NCBI GenBank assembly: GCA_964019135.1
Contig: OZ025253.1
Location: forward strand, 7,011,059 to 7,075,058
Length of the DNA stretch: 64,000 nucleotides
Direction of reading: 5' to 3'
From: Arenicola marina
Taxonomy: Eukaryota > Annelida > Polychaeta > Arenicolidae
Part shown: positions 46,000 through 58,013 of the stretch, in pieces
Layout of the letters: every line of letters starts with the position of its first letter
Numbering within the stretch: position 1 is the first letter of the stretch
Translations under genes and position numbers: made by a program
Notes under the pieces: generated by a model
Databases searched by the model: none
What the model saw: only the letters and a program-made list of their open reading frames with translations
Told to the model about the DNA's origin: nothing

Positions 46000-46110
46000 A
46001 CCAAAGCCGCTAAGAACACTGGTCAGGATGCTCTCATGGAGGCCGCGTGGGACATCACGGATAACAACATCCTGGTTACTTTGAGAGTAATTGGAAGAAA
46101 CTATAACTAA
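46000..46110 (+). CDS. Candidate exon (weak)
   Basis: After GACGTTTCAG the frame reads TKAAKNTGQDALMEAAWDIT and DNNILVTLR to a stop, with coding-like composition in an AT-rich setting. Family not recognised. A GT at 46075 could serve as a donor. Confidence 0.3.
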   Translation, partial: TKAAKNTGQDALMEAAWDITDNNILVTLRVIGRNYN

Positions 46111-46194
46111 TACGTTTGTTTTAATTCACACTACAAAGGGACCAGATTTATTTAAAACAGGAACCGTCACCGACTTTTTTGCTCGCTAAGGTCT

Positions 46195-46303
46195 ATGGGA
46201 GACACCCGGCCGCTCCACCTGTGGCAGTTGGTCCATGATGCGAAGGACTCAGTGCGCAAAATGAATCGGACCACACTGGAGAACATGCTCTTTTGTGTAG
46301 AGT
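46195..46303 (+). CDS. Candidate exon (weak)
   Basis: The frame MGDTRPLHLWQLVHDAKDSV, then RKMNRTTLENMLFCVE is followed by GAGT/GTAAGA, a good donor. It is preceded by GCTCGCTAAG as a possible acceptor. It is GC-richer than its surroundings. Family not recognised. It may belong to the same gene as 46000-46110. Confidence 0.3.
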
Positions 46304-46670
46304 GTAAGAATATATTTTGTCTTGTTATCACTTATATATCACTTACAACGATGGTAATTACTAATGTTTTTCTGTGTATGTATAAACATATGTGAAATAA
46401 GAATTTCTTGGATGGTCATAAGTTACACGATAATTGCTGTTTATTTAGGAATGTACAAATGTTTTTTTTATGTAAGCAGCTGAACGTGAATAACTATATA
46501 ACTGTAGCATACAGTAGCAAGCTATAATGCAGTCGTGACTTTCTCACGTTAACAATTAGAGGTTAAAGTGTCCCGATGGAAGAAAAAATTTTAAACTGTA
46601 AACTTTCATACATTTAAGTCCTTATTGTAATAATTGGTCCGATCGGCTCTTTTCCATTTCCCTACCTTAA

Positions 46671-47192
46671 TCATTGTAACATAACATTGGAATATAACAC
46701 ACCACCAGGGACTGAAGGATGATATTTAACAATGATCATGTTCAAACAAATTAAACGAAATGTTCCAGTATTCAATGCATTATGCATCCTTGGAATGTCC
46801 GATACTCTCACGTATCCAATTGACTGCCAGCGTTGATCAAGGTTAGCCTGAATGTTAATAGCAGTTCTGTCTTTGACATTGTCTGGTTCAGGAACCAATC
46901 GTATGTCTGGAACACCGTGTGCAGATATTTTCCTCGGATCCCTGACATTCTGTTGCGATTCTGGGTAGGTACACTCCGCACAGTAAAACGATGCACTGTA
47001 AATAATACTTCCGTCATCATCCAGCTTGTCTTGTTCTGCCTCATTTTCGTCTTCCTTCGTCGTCCCATCACTGTCGCTGCTGGACAATGATTCTGCATCT
47101 AGATCGAAGGTTCTGTTAGCTGGCCTTGGTGTTTTGGCACTAATGATAACTTGTCCATAGTGCCCCTCTGTGCAATTGCATTGCACCTTGGT
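46671..47192 (-). CDS. HIRAN-like domain protein, exon
   Basis: A 170-codon frame, probably one exon starting after AATACCAAG. The N-terminal part is QCNCTEGHYGQVIISAKTPR. A serine-aspartate acidic stretch follows (SSSDSDGTTKEDENEAE), then a C-terminal region with DIRLVPEPDNVKDRTAINIQ and RWQSIGYVRVSDIPRMHNAL. The LV.EPDN..DR.AI and IGY motifs match the core of the HIRAN domain, a DNA-end-binding module of HLTF/Rad5-type helicases. Similar stand-alone proteins exist in many invertebrates, often as repeated families of unknown role. No helicase domain is next to it. Upstream exons were not found, so the true start is uncertain. Confidence 0.55.
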   Translation of the reverse strand, partial: TKVQCNCTEGHYGQVIISAKTPRPANRTFDLDAESLSSSDSDGTTKEDENEAEQDKLDDDGSIIYSASFYCAECTYPESQQNVRDPRKISAHGVPDIRLVPEPDNVKDRTAINIQANLDQRWQSIGYVRVSDIPRMHNALNTGTFRLICLNMIIVKYHPSVPGGVLYSNVMLQ

Positions 47193-48130
47193 ATTATTAA
47201 GAAGAGTCCTGAACCTCTTGCATGTGATCAGCCTGAGAGTTGTCCGCCTTAATCCATGGTCCTGGACCTGATGGAAGGGTGTTAAAATCCCAAATCAGGA
47301 TATACCTGAAGTGGGATTTTGATCCTGATCCAACCACTGCAATTAAATAACTGATGATACATATCAATGGGTCCAAGATGGAATACATGGGTGAATACAT
47401 GGGTGAATCCACAAAGTGTCAAATAAAACAGTCATACAAAAGTAACTATTTGTTATCATTTTGGTGATGCAATCATATTTCTTGAAACTATCAATTTAAA
47501 TTAGTAACATTCTTATACCACAATAAATAAACAAAAATAACTAATTCAAGGATAAACAGCTATCGCTATAGCCCAATTTGCATGTATACATCTCAAAACA
47601 GCATTAAAAAAGGTTGATCATGCAGTATATCTCTAAATAACCACAATAACTTTATAGCCTAGATCTATTCCGGTTGATATTGAAATAGCCTAATAGGCCT
47701 AGTTCAAGTAATTAACCGTCTGTATACTTTGCCCTGACTGTCAGTGCCTATCTTGTATACCTATTAAAACCAAAATATTATCTCTCAGTAACGACCAAAT
47801 GTCACACTTTTCTCTCACTCTTTGCATGCCCTCTATAGAGGTTTAACCAAAGTTTTACCAAATTACAACTTATCATTCCAGAATTTTTATTTTTATGGCA
47901 CAAGCATATCTGGGTGAACATACCGGTACATGCTTAGCCAAGGCTTGAAGGGTAGTTGGGGTACACTATATACACTACAATTTACACTCATATAGCCCTT
48001 GAATATTACACAATGATCTTTCAAAGACATCAGTTAACTGAATACTTCATCATAGTAAGATAGATGGAATAACAATTTTGTCCCAGAATTCTCAGCCTTT
48101 TTGGTATGATTTGATTACTTTAATACCGTT
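47193..48130 (+). other. AT-rich non-coding stretch
   Basis: Upstream side of the HIRAN-like exon. No open frame or repeat of note apart from a GATACATGGGTGAATACATGG duplication near 47380-47405. Confidence 0.4.
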
Positions 48131-48139
48131 TGAACGTGG

Positions 48140-48320
48140 GGGAACGTACCCTACATAAACTACATATAGGGTTACATACGCTACATATAGGGTTACATAC
48201 ACTACATAGGGGTATGTACACTACATAAGAGTATGTACACTACATAGGAGTATGTACACTGCACAGGAGTATGTACACTACATAGGGGTTTGTACACAAC
48301 ATAGGAGTATGTACACTACA
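48140..48320 (+). repeat. 19-bp minisatellite
   Basis: About nine copies of GTACACTACATAGGAGTAT, some with ATAGGGTTACATAC variants. Confidence 0.9.
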
Positions 48321-49984
48321 ATCAAACTTCATGTTTGCATATCCAGGGAATACAACAATATTGCAGTCAATCTTTTTCATGGATAATAACTTCAATATAG
48401 AATAACATAGAGGCTATAATAAAATAATAATTCATCTATCTTGTGAGATGAATAAAAATTAACTCATCTATCTTGTGAGTACACTACATAATTTTCAGCA
48501 TATTTTGGCTATTGTCATCAAAGTGGATTTTCGTCTTACTGCATGAAGACTTAGCTTGATATTAGTCATTTCTTTTTCTTTTTAATAGTAGATTCTGATT
48601 ATTTGTTTCTTTAATACAATGTTTTTATTATATGGATATGACCCAATTACAATTCATTGGGGTAAATTGATGTTTTCATAACAAATGGATATTTTTTCAT
48701 AAATGTCATAACAAATACATGATCCAACACCTGTTCACTTCAGCCAATTATTAATTGACCTAGATCTAATGCATTATTAGATAAATAAAAATCATAAACT
48801 CCCTATTGCATCAACATCAACTAACAATATACAGACAGCTAACATTAAGATATTAAAATGAACACTCGTAATTAACAATGGAATTTTATCAATTTCAGAT
48901 TATAAAATGACTGTAGTTGTGTCAAAAATGTAGATTTGAATATTTTTGTTGTTGAATTTTATGTATTTAAGCAGACCAATAAATCTTTTACCTACAAGTT
49001 TTATTTCTTACACTGTAAAATATTTAAAATATCATGTAAGCTTAACAGTGTTATTTTGGACTTTTGACCTTGATTGTGATTTACCCATGCAGATCTACCC
49101 TAATCTGCTAATGTAATGTCATGACAATCAAGTAGATCTAGATCTTGGCCCAAGTGCCCCCAGGCAAGCCCGCTTCTCCAGGGGAGAGAAGCCACCCCCA
49201 AGGTGAAGGTTTTGAATAGCACAACAGTCAACACGTTTCAATGTAGAGTCCCTTTCAGTTTCAATAAAAGCTCCCGGCCCAAAATGTCTCAACTTGGCTG
49301 AATGTGTCTCACCTTAGCTTCACATGAAATCTTCATGCACCTGGATGAGAACCAGTGCGGCTTGACACTTTTCTGCTTCGTCTGCAACGCGTTGTCAGCG
49401 AACAGCGAACACGCCGTGAAAGCAAGCGATTCACTTGACTGAAGTGTCCAAGGAGACAGTCAAGCCAAGCCATATCTTCAAGTAGATGGGCGATACTGTG
49501 AAATGTAGATAATTCCTACGGTGCCGTAGTTGGTATCAGCTCTTAAATAGGGCTGTTCAAGAGGGAGATTTAAGATGTTCCGGGGGATCTCCGGGGGAAA
49601 CTCACCCCCCCCCCCCCACAAAGAAAAGAACGGGGGCAACCCAAATGCCGTCCTATAGCCTCCCTAAGGTGACTCTAGCCAAGTCTATGTTGATCTCGGC
49701 CCACGACCAGACCAGAGTCACGTGACTACCACGTCGGATCGATACGCATAACGACGGATTTCTAAATCACCGCGGATAAAGTGTTCTGGTATTTTATGGA
49801 GAACGATTACGCACAAATTTTGCTTCAGCGCGCCCATAATAGTTCAACAGAAACACGCGCGCTTTATGTATGTAAAGGACCATAGGGCCCTTAGAGTCGG
49901 TGTCAATAATTGCACCCCAAGCCCCCACCTGGGTTGTCTCTGCAGATATCAGTCGAGCTTCACAGGGGTAAGGACACGGCTGGC
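48321..49984 (+). other. Non-coding stretch, AT-rich then GC-rich
   Basis: AT-rich to about 49060, then a GC-richer part with a C-run at 49607-49617. A 35-codon frame at about 49333 (MHLDENQCGLTLFCFVCNAL) is too short to support. Nothing else is recognised. Confidence 0.4.
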
Positions 49985-50885
49985 GCAAAGTGATAAGATC
50001 AAGCCGGCTCCAGAGGTTGCGGCAGGATGAAGCCGGCTCCAGAGATTGAGGCAGGATCAAGCCGGCTCCAGAGGTTGCGGCAGGATCAAGCCGGCTCCAG
50101 AGATTGGAGCAGGATGAAGCCGGCTCCAGAGATTGAGGCAGGATCAAGCCGGCTCCATAGATTGGGGCAGGATCAAGCCGGCTGTAGAGATTGGGGCAGG
50201 ATCAAGCCGGCTCTAGAGATTGGGCCAGATCAAGCCGGCTCCAGGTGTTGAGGCAGGATCAAGCAGACTCCAGCGATTGGAGCAGGATGAAGCCGGCTCC
50301 AGGGATTAAGGCAGGATCAAGCCGGCTCCAGAGATTGGGGCAGGCTTAAGCCGGCTCCAGAGATTGGGGCAGGATCAGGCCGGCTCCAGAGATTGGGGCA
50401 GGATGAAGCCGGCTCCAGAGATTAAGGCAGGATCAAGCCGGCTCCAGAGATTGGGGCCGGATTAAGCCGGCTCCAGAGATTGAGGCAGGATCAAGCCGGC
50501 TCCATAGATTGGGGCAGGATCAACTGGGCTGTAGAGATTGGGGCAGGATCAAGCCGGGTCTAGAGATTGGGCCAGATCAAGCCGGCCCCAGATGTTGAGG
50601 CAGGATGAAGCCGACTCCAGAGATTGGAGCAGGATGAAGCCGGCTCCAGAGATTGAGGCAGGATCAAGCCGGCTCCAGAGATTGGGGCAGGATTAGGCCG
50701 GCTCCAGAGATTGGGGCAGGATCAAGCCGGCTCCGGAGAATGGGGCCGGATCAAGCCGGCTCCAGAGATTGGGGCCGGATCAAGCCGGCTCCAGAAGTTG
50801 GGCCGGATCAAGCCGGTTCCAGATTTTGAGGCAGGATCAAGCCGGCTCCAGAGACTGGAGCAGGATTAAGCCGGCTCCAGAGTCT
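49985..50885 (+). repeat. 28-29-bp minisatellite
   Basis: About 31 copies of GGCAGGATCAAGCCGGCTCC followed by AGAGATTGG. Frames read as SRLQRLRQDQAGSRDWSR-like repeats on the plus strand and PASSCRNLWSRLD on the minus strand. Both come from the repeat. Confidence 0.95.
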
Positions 50886-52054
50886 TTATATTTAAGTTCA
50901 AAATTCCTGTCTCTATTGAAGTCAACCGAAGAAGAATGTGGTCCAATAAAATGTTAATACTTGTATTCCATGGTATCACTAAAAAAATAACGAAACAGAG
51001 GTCCCGCCTGCTATTTTCTCAGAGCAGAGCACTTTGCGCTCTTTCGACATGACTCATGATGTCCTCTAGTTGTTGTTCTCTTCGATACTATACATGCACT
51101 TCATACATACGTCCCCTTAGAGTGTATGCTCAAGTTCCCAAGGTGGGTGGGATGCAATCCTCCTATCCCCCATTTAGTTCCGCTCCTGAAGCCTCGGGGT
51201 AACTTAGCAATACCCGGCAAAGATCGCTTTCTCGTCTCCTCCTTATTTGCACGCGCGTTTTGAAGATGGCAGCTTGTCAGACAGCAGTTTTTGCCCGTGT
51301 CTCTTGTGGACCGGTCTCGATGTCGCATGCCGATTTTAAGGCAGCCCCAATGTCGCGTTTTCGATTTTAAAAATCGCCGTGTCGAACAAGGTCCTAGGGG
51401 GCCCTACCGTTAAACGAAAGAAGTAGTTCTCAATAATAACACGAGATCAATAGTTCTAAAGAAACATAGCCTCTAATTAATATACATTCGTCTGGTCTGG
51501 TACCGTTAGCACAGTAATTGCTAAAGAGGTGTATTTAATGGTAATCATTGCATATACTGTGACGCAGAGATAACGAGCGAGGTACTATAAGTGTCGTGAT
51601 GACGTTGGTGGAGATTCAGGGTGCGGTCCTCATCCAGGTCACGTGCTGCGAGAGCCACGTTTGTTATTGATCGCATAAGGGGAATTAGACATGCTGAAAT
51701 AAAGTTGACCAGGGTGCTTATTTTTTCAGCTATTTACTGTTAACTGGAGAATGGGGTGATCCTATATATGGGATAATCGGGTACCCGTTTTATATTTGCA
51801 ATCGAATTCGTGGGTGCGGCATGACGTCATGGATACATTATCCAAGCACGTAGAAATTGTTTGTTCGGCGGTTTGGGAAGAGCTAGTGACTTGATTACCG
51901 TCACTTTGCCGAATATTGTCAAACTGCGTTGTTTCCACTTTTGTAGTAGCGTATCAATGGTCGTCAATTGCAGATGTCCAGTTTAAGTCATCACAGACAT
52001 CTCTGCCTTAACTCACATATACGCTAAGGCGTTTTTGAGGGACACTACTCCGGT
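50886..52054 (+). other. Unique sequence left of the right duplicate
   Basis: No recognised gene or array. The junction with the duplicated segment at 52054/52055 is only an upper bound, because the left copy is cut by the window edge. Confidence 0.5.
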
Positions 52055-52634
52055 CGCAATTGAGCGCACCGCCTCCTGGGGCGCAAATTTCCAGCGGTAG
52101 ACCCGTCCATTTTCAAATTCCTGGACCCGCCCCTGCGCCGTGTCATGCCTTGGCCTGTCTGCGGGGGGGGGGGTGCAGGGGTTGTCAAGGGTCGAGTTGT
52201 CCTCGATTGGGGGTGGAGGTGGGTGGAATATCGAAGACGCTATGAAGGAAACCTTGCATTGAGCGTCATGGGTACGCGTTCTAACGGATGTGGGATGGGA
52301 CACTTTTGGCTTTTCCCTCTTTGGGTAATGTTTTGAGTTGAAATTAAATGATGTAAAAGTAGCGCCTTTCGTTGACTACTTATCATTATACAGGGGGGCG
52401 GGGGGTTCTGCTTATCCACCATATGGTAAAATACTGTTTGCATATTGCCAGAATGGTACAATGATTGTTTGCAGGCCTCAAGAGACTTTGGAGTATACAT
52501 GCCAGTGATATCTATAAAGTGTTTAAATCGGTCAACGGCCAAACTTGGCACCCATGAATACCGCTCACGTGAAAGGCAGCGGGCTTTGCACAAAGTCGTA
52601 GTCGATGAAACCAAATGTTTGTGCATATCATATG

Positions 52635-54125
52635 GTCCCGGGTGCGGGTTATTGCTGCGGGAGCGGGCTATTGCTGCAGGAGCGGGCTATGGCTCCGGGT
52701 GCGGGTTATTGCTGCGGGAGCGGGCTATTGCTGCAGGAGCGGGTTACGGCTTTGTATGCTGCACTAGTGCTCGAGGCTCCGGGTTATTGCCCCAGGCGCG
52801 GGCTATGGCTCTGGGCTACGGCTTCGGGCGCGGACTATGGCTCTCTGCGCTGAACTATGGCTTCGTGCGCTAGGTTATGGCGCCGGGTGTGGGCTATGGC
52901 CCCGAGCGCGGGCTATTGCTTCGTATGCCAGACTAGTAGTCTAGGCTCCGAGCGCGGGTTATTGCTTCGTATGCCAGACTAGTGCTCTAGGCTCCGAGCG
53001 CGGGTTATTGCTTCGTATGCCAGACTAGTGCTCTAGGCTCTGAGCGCGGGTTATTGCTTCGTATGCCAGACTAGTGCTCTAGGCTCTGAGCGCGGGTTAT
53101 TGCTTCGTATGCCAGACTAGTGCTCTAGGCTCCGAGCGCGGGTTATTGCTTCGTATGCCAGACTAGTGCTCTAGGCTCCGAGCGCGGGATATTGCTTCGT
53201 GTGCCAGACTAGTAGTCTGGGCTCCGAGCGCGGGCTATGACTTCGTATGCAGGACTAGTGCTCTAGGCTCCGAGCGCGGGTTATTGCTTCGTATGCTGGA
53301 TTAGTGCTCTAGGCTCCGAGCGCGGGCTATAACTTCCTATACCAGACTAGTGCTCTAGGCTCCGAGCGCGGGCTTTGACTTCGTACGCCAGACTAATGCT
53401 TTAGGCTCCAAGCACGGGCTATGACTTCGTATGCTAGACTAGTACTCTAGGCTCCGAGCGCGGGCTATGACATCGTATGCTGGATTAGTGCTCTAGGCTC
53501 CGAGCGCGGGCTATAACTTCCTATACCAGACTAGTGCTCTAGGGTCCGAGCGCGGGCTTTGACTTCGTACGCCAGACCAATGCTTTAGGCTCCAAGCACG
53601 GGCTATGACTTCGTATGCTAGACTAGTACTCTAGGCTCCGAGCGCGGGCTATGACTTCGTATGCTGGACTAGTACTCTAGGCTTCGATCGCGGGTTTTTG
53701 CTTCGTATGCTAGACTATGGGTCTAGGCTCCGAGCGCAGGCTACGATTTCGTATGTTAGACTAGTACTCTAGGCTCCGAGCGCGGGCTATGACTTCGTAT
53801 GCTAGACTAGTGCTCCAGGCTCCGAGCGCGGGCTTCGATTTCGTATGCTAGACTAGTACTCTAGGCTCCGAGCGAGGGCTATGACTTCGTATGCTAGACT
53901 AGTGCTCTAGGCTCCGAGCGCGGGCTATGGCTTCATATGCTAGACTAGTGCTCTAGGCTCCGGGTTATGCTCCAGGCGCCGTACTGTGGCTCCGGGCTAT
54001 GGCCTCGGGCGCGGACTATGGCTCCAGGCGCGGCTATGGCTTTCTGCACTGCACTATGTCTCCTTGCGCTGGACTATTACTCCGCGAGCTGGATTAAGGT
54101 TCCGGGCGCCAGGCTATGGCTCTAG
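52635..54125 (+). repeat. 46-bp minisatellite, right copy
   Basis: About 23 core units (52910-53955) against about 59 on the left. The diagnostic GATCGCGGGTTTTTGC variant unit occurs once (near 53690), so this copy carries a single higher-order block and probably represents the shorter, older state. Confidence 0.95.
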
Positions 54126-54189
54126 TCATTATTGCGAATGGATTTAACAACCCTTGCGCTAACACAGGATCAGCCTATTGGGAAGAGTA

Positions 54190-55591
54190 TTCCGCGTATC
54201 AAGGCTCTTTCACCATGCAGTTACATTAGACAAACGAGCTGTGTGAGCATGTTTCTTGAATTTTAGTCCAAGTAAAAGTGTTTACATGATTTTTAGTAAG
54301 AAACCAAGGAAGCCAGACGACCTGCTATTGTTACTTGGTTTATCGCCAATTAAAAGGGTTTACACGCATTGTCATCTGGGCGTTACTCTCACAGATACTA
54401 TGAACTGGGTTTCTCATGTAAAGAATATAACTGCAAAGTCGTCGATGCCCGTAAATATGTTGAAACGTATGCCAAAACCAATTGATCGACGTACGAAATT
54501 AATTATGTATAATACACATATTAGACCCTTACTCGAGTATGCCACACCTGTGTTACACGGACCAAGAGTCAATCTCATAAACTAGAACAAATTCAGCGCC
54601 AATCTTTACTCAGTGTGACACGTGCCTACTCATCTACATCTCATGCCAGATTATTGCTGGAAGCCGGTGCCCAGACACTTACACGGGCCAGCCCCACAAT
54701 ATCTTAGATCGCTAGTTCCTCCGCCAGTCTCTGATATATCGCGTTATCCCCTCAGAAGTTGAAATGATCTATTACTCCCGTGTCTAAAAAAATCATACTC
54801 AATTAATAGCTTTCTGTGGCGAACAATACGTCACTGGAACGGATTGCCAGATATCATTAAGGATTCTCCGTCCATTGCTTCCTTCAAGCTAACGTACAAG
54901 AGTAACTTATTTTATTCTCGCAACGACCTTCATGATAAATATTACAACATTGAAGCCGCACATCAGGGTAGAATGCGTATGGGTCTGAGTGGACTGAACG
55001 CACATAGGTATAATTATGGGTTCATCCAAAATGACATTTGTGAGTATTGCTTATCTCAACCCGAGGACAACGTTCATTTCTTACTTCACTGTTCAGCCTT
55101 CTCAGAACCACGCGATCGCTTATTAAATGATGTAACATTCCTAGAAACGCATAATTTTAAAATCCACCCGAGTACAAAATGTGAGCTCAATATCCTTTGT
55201 GATGTCCTCTTTCACGGGTCTAATTTACTCTACACGGAAGAAAATTCCTCAGTGTTTTTATCCCTTTTCCGGTATATTGCTGACTCCAAACGATTTAGGT
55301 AAATAACTTATATTTCACCAATAAGAGGGTTAAGTATGGGTTGTTTATATTATATTATACTGTTGTCATATTGTAACCAATAATTCATGCCCTGTGTTCT
55401 TGGCCTATGCTTTAGTCGTTATGCAACATTTGTTTGTAGAACCCTTTGTTGACCGTTTTCACTTGTGCTTTATGATGTAGTTATGAATTTGAATTTTTGA
55501 TCCGTTTAGTTCACAACTGTTTGTATCGTATTCACATGTGTATTCGCTGTTCAAAACCTCGCAAAATAAATAACGTTTATACAAAAAAAAA
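54190..55591 (+). mobile_element. 5'-truncated LINE, RT C-terminal end (right copy)
   Basis: Same insertion as 3840-5239, ending in the A-run at 55582-55591. Here the RT frame runs on through VNMLKRMPKPIDRRTKLIMY and HIRPLLEYATPVLHG (to 54585), showing that the left copy picked up extra damage after duplication. The C-terminal Cys/His block (54844-55302) is intact. The palm domain is missing. Confidence 0.85.
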
Positions 55592-55967
55592 TGTTTCTTG
55601 AACCAGTGAGTAAATAAGAATTTCATAACATAGCACTGTCGCTAAAAGAAAGCTGGATGGGATTTGGCAGGTAATATCAAAAGAAAACACCATAAACAGA
55701 AATATTAATACGTGCTTCAGTAAGTTGTTACATACAGTTGTTATGCTTACATCCCTAAAAGTGGGTGCCATGGTACAGCAAAAACTTCGGTGAATGGTAC
55801 ATGTTCCATCCCATTGATGACTTTTTGAGCAACACAAAATCGCGTCCTTTGCCAGTAATATCCAGAAGGGCCCGTTTGAACGATAAAAAGACATGACGGA
55901 TTGTATATATATGTTACATTTCAGCACGTTGGTCAAACTTGAACGTCATATATATAGGAAGCTAGGA

Positions 55968-56753
55968 TCGAATGGAAATCCGGGGAAATCTTTCTGAACT
56001 TTCTTTATCTCTGCCGCTATTCGCTTGTTATTGTCATGTTATTTTTGGTCGCAAAAATAAGTGAAACTTAGACTTAGACATCTTGGCAAGCGTATTAATT
56101 TTTCTAATGTCCCTAACAGAAAGAACTAGAAGAAGTCATTATGAGGTGTGGCTATGTAGAATCGTGTCGCTCCGCTAGTGCATGCACGCTAGCATGTTTT
56201 ATTATTGACAACAGTTACATCTGGTCACAGCTTGTTTTCAAAAGCTTAAGAATGTTAAGAATGGTTTTTTGATTATTGGTTGTTCAGCCAATGTATTTTA
56301 TTACTCTGACGTCAGCCAGGGAGGGGCACTCAGGGGTTGAGGCATAGGGTCATGGTGGCGGAATAGTGAAACTGGATACGACGGAGGGGGGGGGGGGGAG
56401 GGAGAGAAACGGGGTGGAGTGGGGAGAGGGTCGGACGATGGAAGATAAACCAATATAACATTTGGCGTGGCAAAATATCGATTGAAGGGAGTTTGCTGCG
56501 GTCCTTACCGTCATATACCCGCGTAATCACACACATTAATGCGATGTGGCATGCACATATGTTCACTTCGCCCCAGGTCAAGCTATTTATACATGAAGGG
56601 GAGTTAATAGGGGCTAACATCGACCTCCTCTAACCTCACCCCGCCCTCCTCCAACGCCCCGCCCACCCCCCCCCCCCCTCCCGCCACAAAAAATAACAAC
56701 AAACAACAACAAAACACACAACGTGGCTGCCATTGGAGTATCATAAAGGAAAT
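55968..56753 (+). mobile_element. About 790-bp insertion present only in the right copy
   Basis: The left copy reads TATATAGGAAATTCGATGCT without a break. Here the same sequence is split after TATATAGGAA and resumes at AAGGAAATTCG. The AGGAA on both sides fits a 5-bp target duplication, so this is an insertion rather than a left-side deletion. The insert has G-runs, C-runs and an AACAACAAACAACAAC tract near its right end. No protein or known family is recognised, so it is probably a non-autonomous element. Confidence 0.65.
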
Positions 56754-56789
56754 TCGATGCTGTCGATATGAAATATGAGTGAGCGAAAC

Positions 56790-57250
56790 TGGCCTAAGCT
56801 GTCAGACCGGTATCTAGATAAGATATATGATAAAAACTATAACAACACAGGTAACGAAGTAAGACATTTGATTAAAGCTGCCTAAATAGACAAGTAACTA
56901 GATATTTGATAAAATATATATAATAACACTGTTCAAATAGACAGGTAACTAGGCAAGATATCTGGCAAAAACTATCCAAATAGACAGGTAACTAGACAAG
57001 ATATCTTGCAAAAACTATCCAAATAGAGCGGTAACTTGATAAGATATGTAATCAAAGCTGTTCAATTACACAGGTAGTCAGATAATATATCTGATAAAAA
57101 TTGTCCAAACAGACAGGTAAGTAGACAAGATATCTGATGAAAGTTGCCTAAATAGACAAATAACTAGACATTTGATCAAAACTGTCGAAATAGACAAGTA
57201 GATACCTGATTTTAAAAATCCAAATAGACAGGTAAGTAGATAAGATATCG
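56790..57250 (+). repeat. 43-bp AT-rich minisatellite (right copy)
   Basis: Same array and copy number as 5655-6115, with scattered substitutions. Unlike the 46-bp array it has not changed length. Confidence 0.85.
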
Positions 57251-57950
57251 AACCAAAACAGCAGATGCCCGGCAAGATGTCCGACACCTTAAAATGTAAT
57301 ATTTTACGCACTGTTTTTGCTAGTTTAATCTGGCCCGTTGATATTCATGCTTTATTTAAAATGACAATGTTGCAAGAAATTATAACTAATTTGACCGTTA
57401 TTGAAGTATCGTGACTGTGCCCCCTGTCGGCATACTGCAGCACGAGCGGAGGAACGCAGCTCCACCTAGCGAATGGGAGCTTGCTAACTGTCGCCATGAG
57501 CAGTTAGTTGGACAACACGGGATTCACGTTGACCAGGTTCAGTCGACGTCATCCGGAGGTCTTCATAACCACAAAAGATGACATCGATTTTCACTGTAAA
57601 GAAAAATTCCAAAACAACTGTCGAGCCGTACAACATAAATAGAGAGCGGTGAGAAAAACTACATTTGAAAGCGATATGTCTTACGGTGTACATATGAAAA
57701 CATACTCATGTTAGTGGGGAGTGTATGACAGATTTGTGGGTGTCCTTTGTCCATTCTCCACGATGGTAGAACTTTAGAGAAGTCCAGTTTTTTCCTGGGA
57801 CAAGCGGTTCTTCGAATTCCAATCATCTTGTGAGCGGTTAATAAACATTCCACGTACGGTGCGGCGAAAAGAACATTTTCCCTCGCCACATTGCTTTAGT
57901 AACATTTTTGCGAACATAATGAATGGCACGATCGAACAAATGAGTGTCAT

Positions 57951-57970
57951 TTGCCGGCGATAAAAGGCGA
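57951..57970 (+). promoter_or_regulatory. 20-bp segment with TATA-like box, right Ly6 copy only
   Basis: TTGCCGGCGATAAAAGGCGA sits 44 bases upstream of the ATG at 58014. It contains GATAAAAGG in a GC-rich frame, a good core promoter. It is exactly missing from the left copy, which otherwise matches on both sides. Placement agrees with the TATA box of the intact paralogue (75 bases upstream of its ATG). Confidence 0.55.
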
Positions 57971-58013
57971 GAGTCTCAAGTGGATCTGTACCTAGACGAG
58001 CAGCGCCTTCATC

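Noticed and set aside
49333-49440. 35-codon frame with a CxxC motif
   Set aside because: Too short, with no splice context or homologue that I recognise.
49985-50885. CRISPR-like 28-bp direct repeats
   Set aside because: Units are directly adjacent with no spacers; it is a minisatellite.
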